Program-made: the position numbers and the translations under genes | The notes under the pieces: model-generated | The model's input: only the letters and a program-made list of their open reading frames with translations | Databases searched by the model: none | Told to the model about the DNA's origin: nothing | Shown: positions 1 through 7,386 of the stretch, piece by piece | Layout: every line of letters begins with the position of its first letter | Position numbering within the stretch: the first letter of the stretch is position 1 | Assembly (NCBI RefSeq): GCF_040219635.1 | Contig: NZ_JAVJSC010000002.1 | Coordinates: forward strand, 1-64,000 | Direction of reading: 5' to 3' | Source: Pyruvatibacter sp. | GTDB lineage: Bacteria; Pseudomonadota; Alphaproteobacteria; CGMCC-115125 | Length of the DNA: 64,000 nucleotides

Positions 1-154
1 TCATACGCTGGTACACGCCGAACCATTTTCAGATGTGCGTGAAGCCTTGCAACGCGAACGCCGCCTGAAGGAATGGCAACGCGCCTGGAAGCTGGCGTTG
101 ATTGAAGAACACAATCCGCAGTGGCGTGACCTGTGGGATGAGCTTCTGCGCTAG
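1..154 (+). CDS. GIY-YIG nuclease family protein, C-terminal fragment
   Basis: This is the 3' end of a gene that enters from the left edge. It is read in the frame starting at base 2 and ends with TAG at 152-154. The 50 visible residues contain REHRLKEW-like and WKLALIEEHNP sequences followed by WRDLWDELL, the typical C-terminal signature of the short YhbQ/UPF0213-type GIY-YIG proteins. The catalytic GIY-YIG motif itself lies outside the window. Members are small (about 90-110 residues) putative nucleases of uncertain physiological role. The family call rests on the tail only. Confidence 0.8.
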   Translation, partial: HTLVHAEPFSDVREALQRERRLKEWQRAWKLALIEEHNPQWRDLWDELLR

Positions 155-170
155 CGCCTTCCGCCACACC

Positions 171-242
171 CTGGGCCCCGCGGTCAAGCCGCGGGGAGGC
201 ATCTACTCTATTGCTTCCCCGCGGCTTGACCGCGGGGCCCAG
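171..242. repeat. Long perfect palindromic element (27-bp arms)
   Basis: The left arm at 171-197 and right arm at 216-242 are exact reverse complements over 27 bp, with an 18-nt spacer. Three further pairs (199-201 with 212-214) extend the stem inside the loop after one G/T mismatch. The core reads CCGCGGTCAAGCCGCGGGG. GC-rich palindromes of this form are dispersed between genes in many alphaproteobacteria. It starts 17 nt after the stop codon of the GIY-YIG gene and could act as a 3' mRNA barrier or terminator. There is no T-run after it. Confidence 0.85.
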
Positions 243-816
243 AGCTGCCGGGAGCAAAGGCAGTGATCCTCCACAATCCCATCCCACACAAAAATCCAAA
301 AAAACTTATCCACGCCCCCCATACCCGCCCGCATACTTGGCACACCTTCCGCTGAGGGCATCCGGGGCCGGCCCGGCTCTGGCGGGAGGGCGACGCCTGG
401 ATGTGTGTGCGGCTTGACCCCGTGCGTGCGTGGATGAGACCCACCGGATCTCATCTGCAAGGGCGGTGGACTGCTTGGGGTTTCGAGCGCGGACGGACTG
501 ACGTGTATCCGTGCCGCGATGGCGAAACTACGGCTCGCTGCGGGGGTAATGCCGCGTATGCGTCCCGAAGGATGAGTGGTGGTGCAGTCTGCCGGAAAAC
601 GTCGTGCGTGGAGCGCTGTGAGGCGGCTCTTTTTCTACCCAAGGACCGCTGCTGACCAGCGCTCCCGCGCCCTCATTTTTGCGGGGCGTTCACGCCGATG
701 TTCACCACTGCCCGGCCGTGCGCCGTGTGGGGAAAAGGCCGTGCGCGCTTTTTACAAACACCTGCGTGTTGGCTACGCTGCTGCCAACAAGATTATATGT
801 ACGAGGAACCCCGGCC
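243..816. other. Gene-free stretch, 574 nt
   Basis: I see no credible coding frame here: the open frames are short, overlap in all directions and resemble no family. A 7-bp hairpin sits at 433-439/449-455 (GATGAGA/TCTCATC). A GAGC...GCTC stem followed by five T lies near 611-634, and other GC-rich stems occur between 650 and 770. This could be an untranslated leader, an unrecognised structured RNA or decayed sequence. I looked for RNase P, tmRNA and SRP RNA signatures and did not find them. Confidence 0.5.
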
Positions 817-1764
817 ATGTCAGTCACAGCGCTTGCAAACGCAGATCGCCGTTTTACCGACGACGACATCGCGGCATGGAACCGCGACGGCGCCGTGCTC
901 ATCAGGAACTTCTTCACCGCTGACGAACTGGCCCCCGTGGTGAAGGATTTTGAAACGCTGTATGCCGACAAGGCCCCCGGCGCCGACACACAGGCACGCA
1001 ACAACAAAAAAGACGGCGCCATCGGCCAGTTTGAAATTGAGCAATTCGCCCATTTCGACGACATGCCGTTCAAGTGTTCTCCGGCACTCAATCTGCTGGG
1101 GATGCACCCGGCTTTGGCTGAACTGGCGCGCGCCGCCTTGCAGGTGGAGGACGTGCATCTGTACCAAAGCCACTCATGGGCCAAATACACCGGCGGTGCC
1201 GACTACGATCAGACGTTTCACTGTGACTTCAAAAATCACACCCTGATTGCGCCGTCAGATGATGTGCGTGAACGCACCATCAACATCATGATTTACGCAA
1301 CCGACGTGACGGACGCCCACGGGGCCATTCACTATGTCACCCAGCCTGATGGCGACACTGTGATGGACGGCCGACGCCCGCAGTTTCCCGAAGACACGGA
1401 TCAGGCCAAACTCAAGCCGCTGGAAAAATCAGGCGCGGCCCCCGCAGGCTCGATCTTCGCCTATGGCATTGACGTGTTTCACCGCGGCACCAACCTCACA
1501 GCTCCGGGCGGGCGTCGGTTTACGCTCACCGCCAGCTTCAAGCGGGCGGGCAACGAGATGATCGGCTGGTCCGCCTGGCCGTTTCATTTCATGAAGCCGT
1601 GGGACACGATTTTTGACAACGCCACGCCGGAGCAACTGGCCCTGATCGGCATCCCCAAACCCGGCGATCCGTTCTGGACACCGCGCACGCTGGAGCGCAC
1701 CCGCGAGCGCTACCCCGGCTGGAATGCTGACGCCTACGCCATGGCGCTGAAAGCGGCCGAGTAA
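817..1764 (+). CDS. Phytanoyl-CoA dioxygenase (PhyH) family oxygenase
   Basis: A 315-residue Fe(II)/2-oxoglutarate dioxygenase of the PhyH family. Visible iron ligands are H135 and D137 in FHCDF, and H222 in VFHRGTNL. Arginines at R233-R234 are positioned to bind the 2-oxoglutarate carboxylate. The N-terminus has the family opening, a FTDDDI helix followed by the DGAVLIRNFF strand. I chose the ATG at 817, preceded by GAGGA at 802-806. An upstream in-frame extension to 679 is open but lacks family similarity. Members hydroxylate diverse substrates (phytanoyl-CoA, ectoine, alkaloid-like compounds), so the substrate cannot be read from sequence. It stands alone, with no obvious operon partner. 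Confidence 0.85.
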   Translation: MSVTALANADRRFTDDDIAAWNRDGAVLIRNFFTADELAPVVKDFETLYADKAPGADTQARNNKKDGAIGQFEIEQFAHFDDMPFKCSPALNLLGMHPALAELARAALQVEDVHLYQSHSWAKYTGGADYDQTFHCDFKNHTLIAPSDDVRERTINIMIYATDVTDAHGAIHYVTQPDGDTVMDGRRPQFPEDTDQAKLKPLEKSGAAPAGSIFAYGIDVFHRGTNLTAPGGRRFTLTASFKRAGNEMIGWSAWPFHFMKPWDTIFDNATPEQLALIGIPKPGDPFWTPRTLERTRERYPGWNADAYAMALKAAE

Positions 1765-1778
1765 AGCGCACTGTCTGC

Positions 1779-1792
1779 CGGCAGGCCTGCCG
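1779..1792. repeat. 14-bp perfect palindrome after phyH
   Basis: CGGCAGGCCTGCCG begins 15 nt after the phyH stop codon. It could fold as a short stem on either strand or be a protein site. There is no T-run, so a terminator role is not supported. Confidence 0.4.
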
Positions 1793-1813
1793 TCAGTCGT
1801 TAGCGATTGGTAA

Positions 1814-1838
1814 ACCGGAATTGTGCGGTAATTCCGGT
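1814..1838. repeat. Inverted repeat abutting the PAS gene start
   Basis: ACCGGAATT (1814-1822) and AATTCCGGT (1830-1838) are perfect 9-bp arms with a 7-nt loop, ending at the base just before the ATG at 1839. A hairpin here would hide the initiation region in mRNA. As DNA it could equally be an operator. An in-frame TTG lies at 1821 inside the repeat. Confidence 0.55.
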
Positions 1839-2318
1839 ATGTTACAGAAAAAATCGGAGTTTCTGGGCTATTCCAATGAGGAAGTAGCGGCCCCGGAGCA
1901 CCCCAACAATCAGGCGCTCGCCGCCTACTGGGATAAACAGCGTGCCGGAGCGCCCGCGTTGCCGCGCGCAGCCCTTGAGCCGCTGGATATCCCGCGCCTG
2001 CTTCCCGGCATTTTTCTGGCCGAGCCGTGTGGCGAAAACACCCATGATTATCGGTTCCGGCTTGCAGGCAGCCTTGTTGAGGAGCGCATGCGCCGCAAAG
2101 TCACCGGCAAGACCCTGACTGAACTATTTGGCGACAATTTCGGCCCGCAAACGATCGCGATCTATGACCGCATCACCACCACCTGCACGCCGCGGGTGCT
2201 GCAGGGACATTACGAGGGCGACAATCTGGAGCACATCCGCTTTGAAGTGCTGCATCTGCCGCTTGAGTTCGCCAATGGCACACGCGGCATTCTGGGTGGC
2301 CAGTTCGCCTTCGATTAG
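1839..2318 (+). CDS. PAS-domain protein (PAS_5-type), function unknown
   Basis: A 159-residue soluble protein resembling the stand-alone PAS_5 proteins common in alphaproteobacteria. It has a WDKQRAG...LPRAALEPLDI segment near residues 30-50, then LPGIFLAE, YRFRLAGSLVEERM and TGKTLTELFG near residues 75-105. Such proteins probably bind a ligand or mediate protein contacts, but their role is not established. The start is uncertain. The ATG at 1839 directly follows a hairpin and has no visible ribosome-binding site, and a TTG at 1821 in the same frame adds six residues. It precedes lipA by about 80 nt on the same strand. Confidence 0.7.
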   Translation: MLQKKSEFLGYSNEEVAAPEHPNNQALAAYWDKQRAGAPALPRAALEPLDIPRLLPGIFLAEPCGENTHDYRFRLAGSLVEERMRRKVTGKTLTELFGDNFGPQTIAIYDRITTTCTPRVLQGHYEGDNLEHIRFEVLHLPLEFANGTRGILGGQFAFD

Positions 2319-2397
2319 ACACCCCATGATGAAATCCACGCCCGCAGCGCTATATGATAGAGTGACAGTTGGCGCTCATTCGCAGGCTTGATTTTTG

Positions 2398-3396
2398 ATG
2401 GTTACAGTTCTCAACACGCTCACAAGCACCGAGCAAGACACCAAACAAGGCGGGCAGCGGCCCCGGCACCCTGAAAAGGAAAACCGGCCTGACACGCCCA
2501 TTTTGCGCAAACCTGAATGGATTCGCGTCAAGGCGCCCGTGTCCAAAGGCTATGCGGCAACCAGAAATATCGTCCGCGAGCACGGCCTCACCACCGTGTG
2601 CGAGGAGGCCGCGTGTCCCAATATCGGCGAGTGCTGGGAACAGCGCCACGCCACCATGATGATTATGGGCGACACCTGCACCCGCGCCTGCGCGTTCTGC
2701 AATGTGAAAACGGGCCTTCCCGGCGCGCTTGATGAAGCCGAGCCCGACAATGTGGGCGCGGCAGTGGCCAAGCTCGACCTGGCGCACATCGTCATCACCA
2801 GCGTGGATCGCGATGATCTGGCGGATGGCGGCGCAGACCATTTTGCAAAAGTCATCCGCGCCATTCGCGCCCAGGCCCCCAACACCACCATCGAGATTTT
2901 GACGCCCGATTTCCTGCGCAAAAACGGTGCACTGGAAACCGTCATCGAGGCGCGCCCGGACGTGTTCAACCACAATCTTGAAACCGTGCCGTCGCTCTAT
3001 CTGCGTGTGCGGCCCGGAGCGCGCTACTACCATTCCATGCGTCTTTTAGAACGCGCCAAGGAACTTGACCCGCAGGTGTTCACCAAGTCCGGCATCATGG
3101 TGGGGCTGGGCGAGGAGCGCGATGAAGTGCTGCAGCTGATGGACGATCTGCGCTCGGCAGGCGTCGATTTTCTCACCATCGGCCAGTATCTCCAGCCCAC
3201 CCGCAAGCACCATCCGGTGGCACGCTTTGTGACCCCGGACGAGTTTGCCGCCTACGAGCGCGTCGCGCGCGCCAAGGGGTTTTTGCTGGTGTCCGCCACG
3301 CCGCTGACACGCTCCAGCTACCACGCCGATAAGGACTTTGCCGCCCTGCGCGATGCCCGCGCGCGGCTGCTGTCACAGTCGGGTGCATCTGTCTGA
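2398..3396 (+). CDS. lipA: Lipoyl synthase
   Basis: A 332-residue radical SAM enzyme that inserts two sulfurs into octanoyl groups on lipoyl domains of the 2-oxoacid dehydrogenases and glycine cleavage H protein. The auxiliary cluster cysteines are C68, C73 and C79 (CEEAACPNIGEC). The radical SAM CxxxCxxC is C94, C98, C101 (CTRACAFC). The conserved RSSYHAD, whose serine ligates the auxiliary cluster, lies near the C-terminus. The length is typical. The stop overlaps the next start as TGATG (1-nt overlap), so it is translationally coupled to the coq10-like gene, a pairing common in alphaproteobacteria. Confidence 0.97.
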   Translation: MVTVLNTLTSTEQDTKQGGQRPRHPEKENRPDTPILRKPEWIRVKAPVSKGYAATRNIVREHGLTTVCEEAACPNIGECWEQRHATMMIMGDTCTRACAFCNVKTGLPGALDEAEPDNVGAAVAKLDLAHIVITSVDRDDLADGGADHFAKVIRAIRAQAPNTTIEILTPDFLRKNGALETVIEARPDVFNHNLETVPSLYLRVRPGARYYHSMRLLERAKELDPQVFTKSGIMVGLGEERDEVLQLMDDLRSAGVDFLTIGQYLQPTRKHHPVARFVTPDEFAAYERVARAKGFLLVSATPLTRSSYHADKDFAALRDARARLLSQSGASV

Positions 3397-3911
3397 TGCC
3401 GGTGCACGACGAACAGCGGCTGGTGCCTTACACACCGGAGCAAATGTTTACCCTGGTGGCTGACGTTGCCCGTTACCCGGAGTTTCTGCCCTGGTGTGCC
3501 GGGGCGCGTATCCGCACCCGCGAACGCATCGAGGGTGTGGACCGGATGACGGCTGATCTGATTGTTGCCTACAAAGTGTTCCGCGAACGCTTCACCAGCC
3601 GCGTCACGCTGGATGAAGGCAACGACACAAGCCGCATCGAGGTTGAATATCTGGATGGGCCATTTACCCACCTCATCAACCGCTGGGCATTTGCTCCGTA
3701 TACAGATGAAAATGGCAGGCGCGGAACCCGCGTCGGCTTCTTCGTCGATTTCGATTTCAAAAGCCGCACGCTGCAAAAAATGATTGAAAGCCGGTTCTCA
3801 GAGGCTGTCATCAAGATGGGGGATGCCTTCGTTGAGCGCGCGCATGAGCTGTATGCCCAGCCGCAAAACGAGGGTGCAGCTAGTCCGCAACCCGTGCCAG
3901 CAACATCGTAA
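3396..3911 (+). CDS. Coq10/RatA-type START-domain protein (ubiquinone-binding family)
   Basis: A 171-residue SRPBCC/START-fold protein of the polyketide_cyc2 family that contains yeast Coq10 and Escherichia coli RatA. The opening PYTPEQMFTLVADVARYPEFLPWC is diagnostic in its VADVxxYPEFLPWC core (about residues 19-35). LDGPFTHLINRWAF and the FFVDFDFKSRTLQ strand follow in mid-protein. Alphaproteobacterial members next to lipA are thought to bind ubiquinone and support respiration; the RatA toxin function is described in enterobacteria and need not apply. Its last 32 nt overlap the convergent cinA gene. Confidence 0.9.
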   Translation: MPVHDEQRLVPYTPEQMFTLVADVARYPEFLPWCAGARIRTRERIEGVDRMTADLIVAYKVFRERFTSRVTLDEGNDTSRIEVEYLDGPFTHLINRWAFAPYTDENGRRGTRVGFFVDFDFKSRTLQKMIESRFSEAVIKMGDAFVERAHELYAQPQNEGAASPQPVPATS

Positions 3912-4374
3912 GCGCCACCTCAAGGCTCTTCATCCGCACCTCGTGGCGGCCAATGTCGCCAAAGCGATGGCTGTCATGCAGAATCCGCCCGCCGCGCCGG
4001 GCTGATGCAAAATGCACAAGACCAACAGGCTTCATCGGCGTACCGCCGCCCGGCCCTGCAACGCCGGTAATGGAAACCGAAATATCTGCCCGCGAATTAT
4101 TGATGGCACCCTCAGCCATGGCCCGCGCCACCGGCTCGCTCACAGCGCCCGCATCGGCAATCAGGTCGCCGGGCACGTTCAGCATGTCGCGCTTGGCCTC
4201 GTTGGAGTAGGTGACGAAACCTGCATCCACCACTGCGGACGACCCGGCAATCTCGGTCAGGCAGGCCGCCACAAGCCCGCCGGTGCACGACTCAGCCGTG
4301 GCGATACGAAGCCCCGCCGCCTGCGCATCAGACAGCACAAGCTGCGCCAGTTGGGTGAGGGGAATGGGAAACAT
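3880..4374 (-). CDS. CinA-family nicotinamide-nucleotide amidohydrolase (PncC)
   Basis: A 164-residue single-domain CinA C-terminal protein that deamidates nicotinamide mononucleotide to nicotinate mononucleotide in pyridine-nucleotide recycling. TAESCTGG (residues 26-33) carries the nucleophilic serine, and ITGVAGPGGGTPMKPVG is the second signature. The N-terminal MoCF-like domain of full CinA is absent, as usual for this short form. It is third in the minus-strand unit ispDF-pgpA-cinA, 18 nt after pgpA. Its 3' end overlaps the convergent coq10-like gene by 32 nt. Confidence 0.92.
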   Translation of the reverse strand: MFPIPLTQLAQLVLSDAQAAGLRIATAESCTGGLVAACLTEIAGSSAVVDAGFVTYSNEAKRDMLNVPGDLIADAGAVSEPVARAMAEGAINNSRADISVSITGVAGPGGGTPMKPVGLVHFASARRGGRILHDSHRFGDIGRHEVRMKSLEVALTMLLARVAD

Positions 4375-4392
4375 GAGTGCGTGTGCCGCCCG

Positions 4393-4893
4393 TCAGACTG
4401 AGAAAAGAGCAATGCCGATGATCCAGGCGGTGATGATGGCATAGATCGCCGCCACGATGTCATCCACCATGACCCCCATCTCGCCCGATACCCGCCGTTC
4501 AATGCCTTTGATCGGCCACGGCTTCCAGATGTCGTAGAGCCGAAAGCACAGGAACCCCAGCAGATAGGCCAGCGGCGTTGGCGGCAGCGCAGCCATCACC
4601 AGCCACATGGCGGCGACCTCATCAATCACCACCTCGCTTGGGTCGTGATTGCCCGACGCTGCAATGTATTTTTCGGTCGCCCACAGCCCCGCCAGAAACG
4701 CAATCACAGCCGCAATGGACAACGCCACCGGCCCGCCGATCACCCCCAGCGGCCACGCGGCAAACACGGCCGCCAGCGACCCCCATGTGCCCGGCGCGGG
4801 CCGCAGCAGGCCCGAGCCGCCAAAGGTTGCGACGGTTACGATGGGGTCAGCGAACCGCAGGCCGTAGGGCAGTGGCGTGATGAAGCGGCTCAT
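4393..4893 (-). CDS. pgpA: Phosphatidylglycerophosphatase A
   Basis: A 166-residue integral membrane phosphatase converting phosphatidylglycerol phosphate to phosphatidylglycerol. It shows the family motifs GSGLLRPAPGTWGSL (residues 26-40), the acidic DPSEVVIDE, FRLYDIWKPWPI and the final GVMVDDIVAA. Hydrophobic segments around residues 42-70, 95-115 and 145-163 fit a multi-pass membrane protein. Its ATG overlaps the ispDF stop as ATGA (4 nt), so it is translationally coupled to it. Confidence 0.95.
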   Translation of the reverse strand: MSRFITPLPYGLRFADPIVTVATFGGSGLLRPAPGTWGSLAAVFAAWPLGVIGGPVALSIAAVIAFLAGLWATEKYIAASGNHDPSEVVIDEVAAMWLVMAALPPTPLAYLLGFLCFRLYDIWKPWPIKGIERRVSGEMGVMVDDIVAAIYAIITAWIIGIALFSV

Positions 4894-6092
4894 GACGGCA
4901 GCCTGACCGTGGCAATCGCCTGCGCCGCAATACCCTCGCGCCGTCCGGTAAACCCAAGTGCCTCGGTGGTGGTGGCCTTGACCGAAACGCGCTCTTCGTC
5001 GAGCCCCAGAATCTCAGCCACCCGCGCGCGCATGGCCGGGCGGTGCGGGCCGACCTTGGGGCGCTCGCAAATGATGGTGATGTCGGCATTGGCAATCACC
5101 CCGCCGCGCTGTGTCACCAGCGAGGCTGCGTGGGCCAGGAACTTCCACGAGGCGGCGCCTTTCCATTGCGGATCGCTGGGCGGAAAATGCTCGCCAATGT
5201 CGCCCGCACCAATGGCCCCCAGAATGGCATCGGTCAGCGCATGGAGGCCTACGTCCGCATCCGAATGCCCAACCGTGTCGCAATCATGGGGCACGTTGAT
5301 GCCGCATAGCATGATGCCGGTGGCGGTGCCCGGGGCGTCAAACCTGTGCACGTCAAAGCCTGAGCCGGTGCGTACGTCGCCAAGCCGTGCAGCCATCAGG
5401 GTTGCGGCCCGCGCCAGATCATCCTGCGTCGTGATCTTCAAGTTATCCTCGCCCCCCTCAACCAGCGCTATCATCAGCCCCGCGTGTTCGGCCACCGCCG
5501 CGTCATCCGTCAGCGCCTGCCCGGCAACCCTTTTGTGGGCCGCCAGAATATCAGCGTAGCGAAACCCCTGCGGTGTCTGTGCCCGCGCCAGCCCGCTGCG
5601 GTCAACTGTTTCACCGACCTGACCGTCGGCCACGCGCTTGAGCGTATCCGTCACGGCAACACAGGGCAGGGCGGCAGGTGCTGCATCGAGGGCGTCGATT
5701 ACGCGGGTAATCAGCGCAGCCGTTGCCAGCGGTCGCGCCCCGTCCTGAATAAGAACCTTGGAAGGAGCGTGTTTTTCCAGTGCCTCAAGCCCCTTGCGCA
5801 CCGAGTCCTGCCGCTCCGCGCCGCCGTGCACCGGCGACAGCAGCTTTGGCTGTGCGCCCAAGGGCAAAACGGCAGCGTCGTAAAGCTCACGGTCGTCGGG
5901 GTGGATGGCCGTCAGCACATGGCTCACACCGTCATGAGCCAGAAATGCGGCCAGCGTATGGGTCAGCACATGAGCGCTCCCAAGGGGCGCATATTGTTTG
6001 GGCAGATCACCGCCAAACCGATGCCCCCGTCCGGCGGCAACCACCAGAACGGCAACCGGGGATGATGTATCGGACACAGGAGATGTGGTCAT
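4890..6092 (-). CDS. ispDF: Bifunctional IspD/IspF of the MEP isoprenoid pathway
   Basis: A 400-residue fusion. The N-terminal IspD domain (about residues 12-235) attaches CMP to methylerythritol phosphate; it shows VVAAGRGHRFGGDLPKQY, the HGGAERQDSV loop and QDGARPL. The C-terminal IspF domain (about 240-398) makes the cyclodiphosphate. Its metal ligands lie in GFDVHRFD, and it has VGHSDADVGLHALTDAILG and the KATTTEALGFTGRREG tail. The fused form is typical of alphaproteobacteria. It is first in a minus-strand unit with pgpA and cinA, and is divergent from dusB across about 190 nt that should hold both promoters. Confidence 0.97.
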   Translation of the reverse strand: MTTSPVSDTSSPVAVLVVAAGRGHRFGGDLPKQYAPLGSAHVLTHTLAAFLAHDGVSHVLTAIHPDDRELYDAAVLPLGAQPKLLSPVHGGAERQDSVRKGLEALEKHAPSKVLIQDGARPLATAALITRVIDALDAAPAALPCVAVTDTLKRVADGQVGETVDRSGLARAQTPQGFRYADILAAHKRVAGQALTDDAAVAEHAGLMIALVEGGEDNLKITTQDDLARAATLMAARLGDVRTGSGFDVHRFDAPGTATGIMLCGINVPHDCDTVGHSDADVGLHALTDAILGAIGAGDIGEHFPPSDPQWKGAASWKFLAHAASLVTQRGGVIANADITIICERPKVGPHRPAMRARVAEILGLDEERVSVKATTTEALGFTGRREGIAAQAIATVRLPS

Positions 6093-6282
6093 GAAGAAAA
6101 ACCGGTTTATGGCTGGCCAGACACAGGCTGAGAGGGGCGGCGCCGCAAGCTACCTGTCTAACCAACCCTCTGCCAAGCGGCTGGCTCAATGCAGCCTTTT
6201 GGGCCGATCGACAAAAACAGCCCCGGCGCTTGTGACATTGCGGCTACAAGTGTAGGTTGACCAACAAATAGGCATCAGGATC

Positions 6283-7386
6283 ATGTGCATAACAAACGTG
6301 CATTCAGACGCAGACCCCGATCGGAATGGCAACATTCCGGGGCTTTCGCGCGTGCCGATCACGCGCGGCGCAACCCGTATAGACGTTGATCCGGTGTTTC
6401 TTGCGCCCATGTCGGGCATTACGGACCTGCCGTTTCGCCGCACCGTGCGGGCCTGCGGCGCGGGGCTTGTGATCTCTGAGATGATCGCCAGCGAAGACCT
6501 TGTCCGCCAGAAAGAAGACGTGGTGCTGCGCGCCCGCCGCGAGGCGGATGAGGAGCCCATGGCCGTGCAGCTTGCCGGGCGCGAACCGCGCTGGATGGCG
6601 GCGGCCGCGAAAATCGCTCAGGCATCCGGCGCCCGCCTGATTGACATCAACATGGGCTGCCCGGCCAAAAAGGTTGTTGGTGGCCTCTCAGGCTCAGCGC
6701 TTATGCGCGACCTCGACCATGCGGTGTCTCTCATTGAGGCAACGATTGACGCCGTGGATGTGCCCGTCACTCTGAAGATGCGCACCGGCTGGGACATGGA
6801 CTGCCGCAACGCGCCGGAACTCGCAGCCCGCGCCCAGGCGGCAGGCATATCGCTGGTGACGGTGCATGGCCGCACCCGCAACCAGTTTTATACCGGCCGC
6901 GCCGACTGGGCATTTGTGCAGCAGGTGAAAGCCGCCGTTGATGTGCCTGTCATCATCAATGGTGACATCTGCACGCCTGAGGATGCCCGGCAGGCGCTGG
7001 TACAGTCAGGTGCCGATGGTGTGATGGTGGGCCGTGGCGCACAGGGCGCACCGTGGCGGCTGGCCCAAATCGCAGCAGCCCTTGCAAACCAGACCGTGCC
7101 CGCTGATCCGTCCCCGGAACGCCGGCTCGATATCATTCTCACTCACTACGCCGCCATGCTTGAGCACTACGGTGCTGAGCTGGGCGTGCGCTGTGCCCGC
7201 AAGCACATTGCCTGGTATGTGGAGGATTTTGAGCACACCCACGGTATCAGCCTGCGCGGTGCCAGAGCCAGCCTGTGCCGCATGTCAGACCCCGCTGACG
7301 TTGTCGCGGGCCTCAAAGAGGTTTTCACCGACGCAACCATCCGCACATCCCTGCGAAATGGCGCGGCAGCAGGGCGGGCGGCGTAA
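6283..7386 (+). CDS. dusB: tRNA-dihydrouridine synthase B
   Basis: A 367-residue FMN-dependent TIM-barrel enzyme that reduces uridines in the tRNA D-loop. Evidence: FLAPMSGITDLPFR near residue 40 (FMN binding), INMGCPAKKVVGG with the catalytic cysteine, TLKMRTGWD, TVHGRTRNQFYTG, and VIINGDI followed by GVMVGRGAQGAPW (phosphate binding). The ATG at 6283 gives about 30 residues before the barrel. A GTG 15 nt further in is an alternative. The stop overlaps the ntrB start (TAATG). The dusB-ntrBC order is conserved in alphaproteobacteria, as in the classical nifR3-ntrBC operon. Confidence 0.95.
   Translation: MCITNVHSDADPDRNGNIPGLSRVPITRGATRIDVDPVFLAPMSGITDLPFRRTVRACGAGLVISEMIASEDLVRQKEDVVLRARREADEEPMAVQLAGREPRWMAAAAKIAQASGARLIDINMGCPAKKVVGGLSGSALMRDLDHAVSLIEATIDAVDVPVTLKMRTGWDMDCRNAPELAARAQAAGISLVTVHGRTRNQFYTGRADWAFVQQVKAAVDVPVIINGDICTPEDARQALVQSGADGVMVGRGAQGAPWRLAQIAAALANQTVPADPSPERRLDIILTHYAAMLEHYGAELGVRCARKHIAWYVEDFEHTHGISLRGARASLCRMSDPADVVAGLKEVFTDATIRTSLRNGAAAGRAA

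Noticed and set aside
306..314. DnaA-box-like TTATCCACG in the gene-free stretch
   Set aside because: Only one copy with one mismatch, no AT-rich unwinding region and no dnaA or other origin-type neighbour, so an origin is not supported.
679..816. 46-codon N-terminal extension of the PhyH gene
   Set aside because: Its translation shows no family similarity, and the ATG at 817 has a ribosome site and the normal domain start.
2350..3033. 227-codon open frame antisense to lipA
   Set aside because: Opposite conserved radical SAM sequence, no ribosome site and no family similarity.
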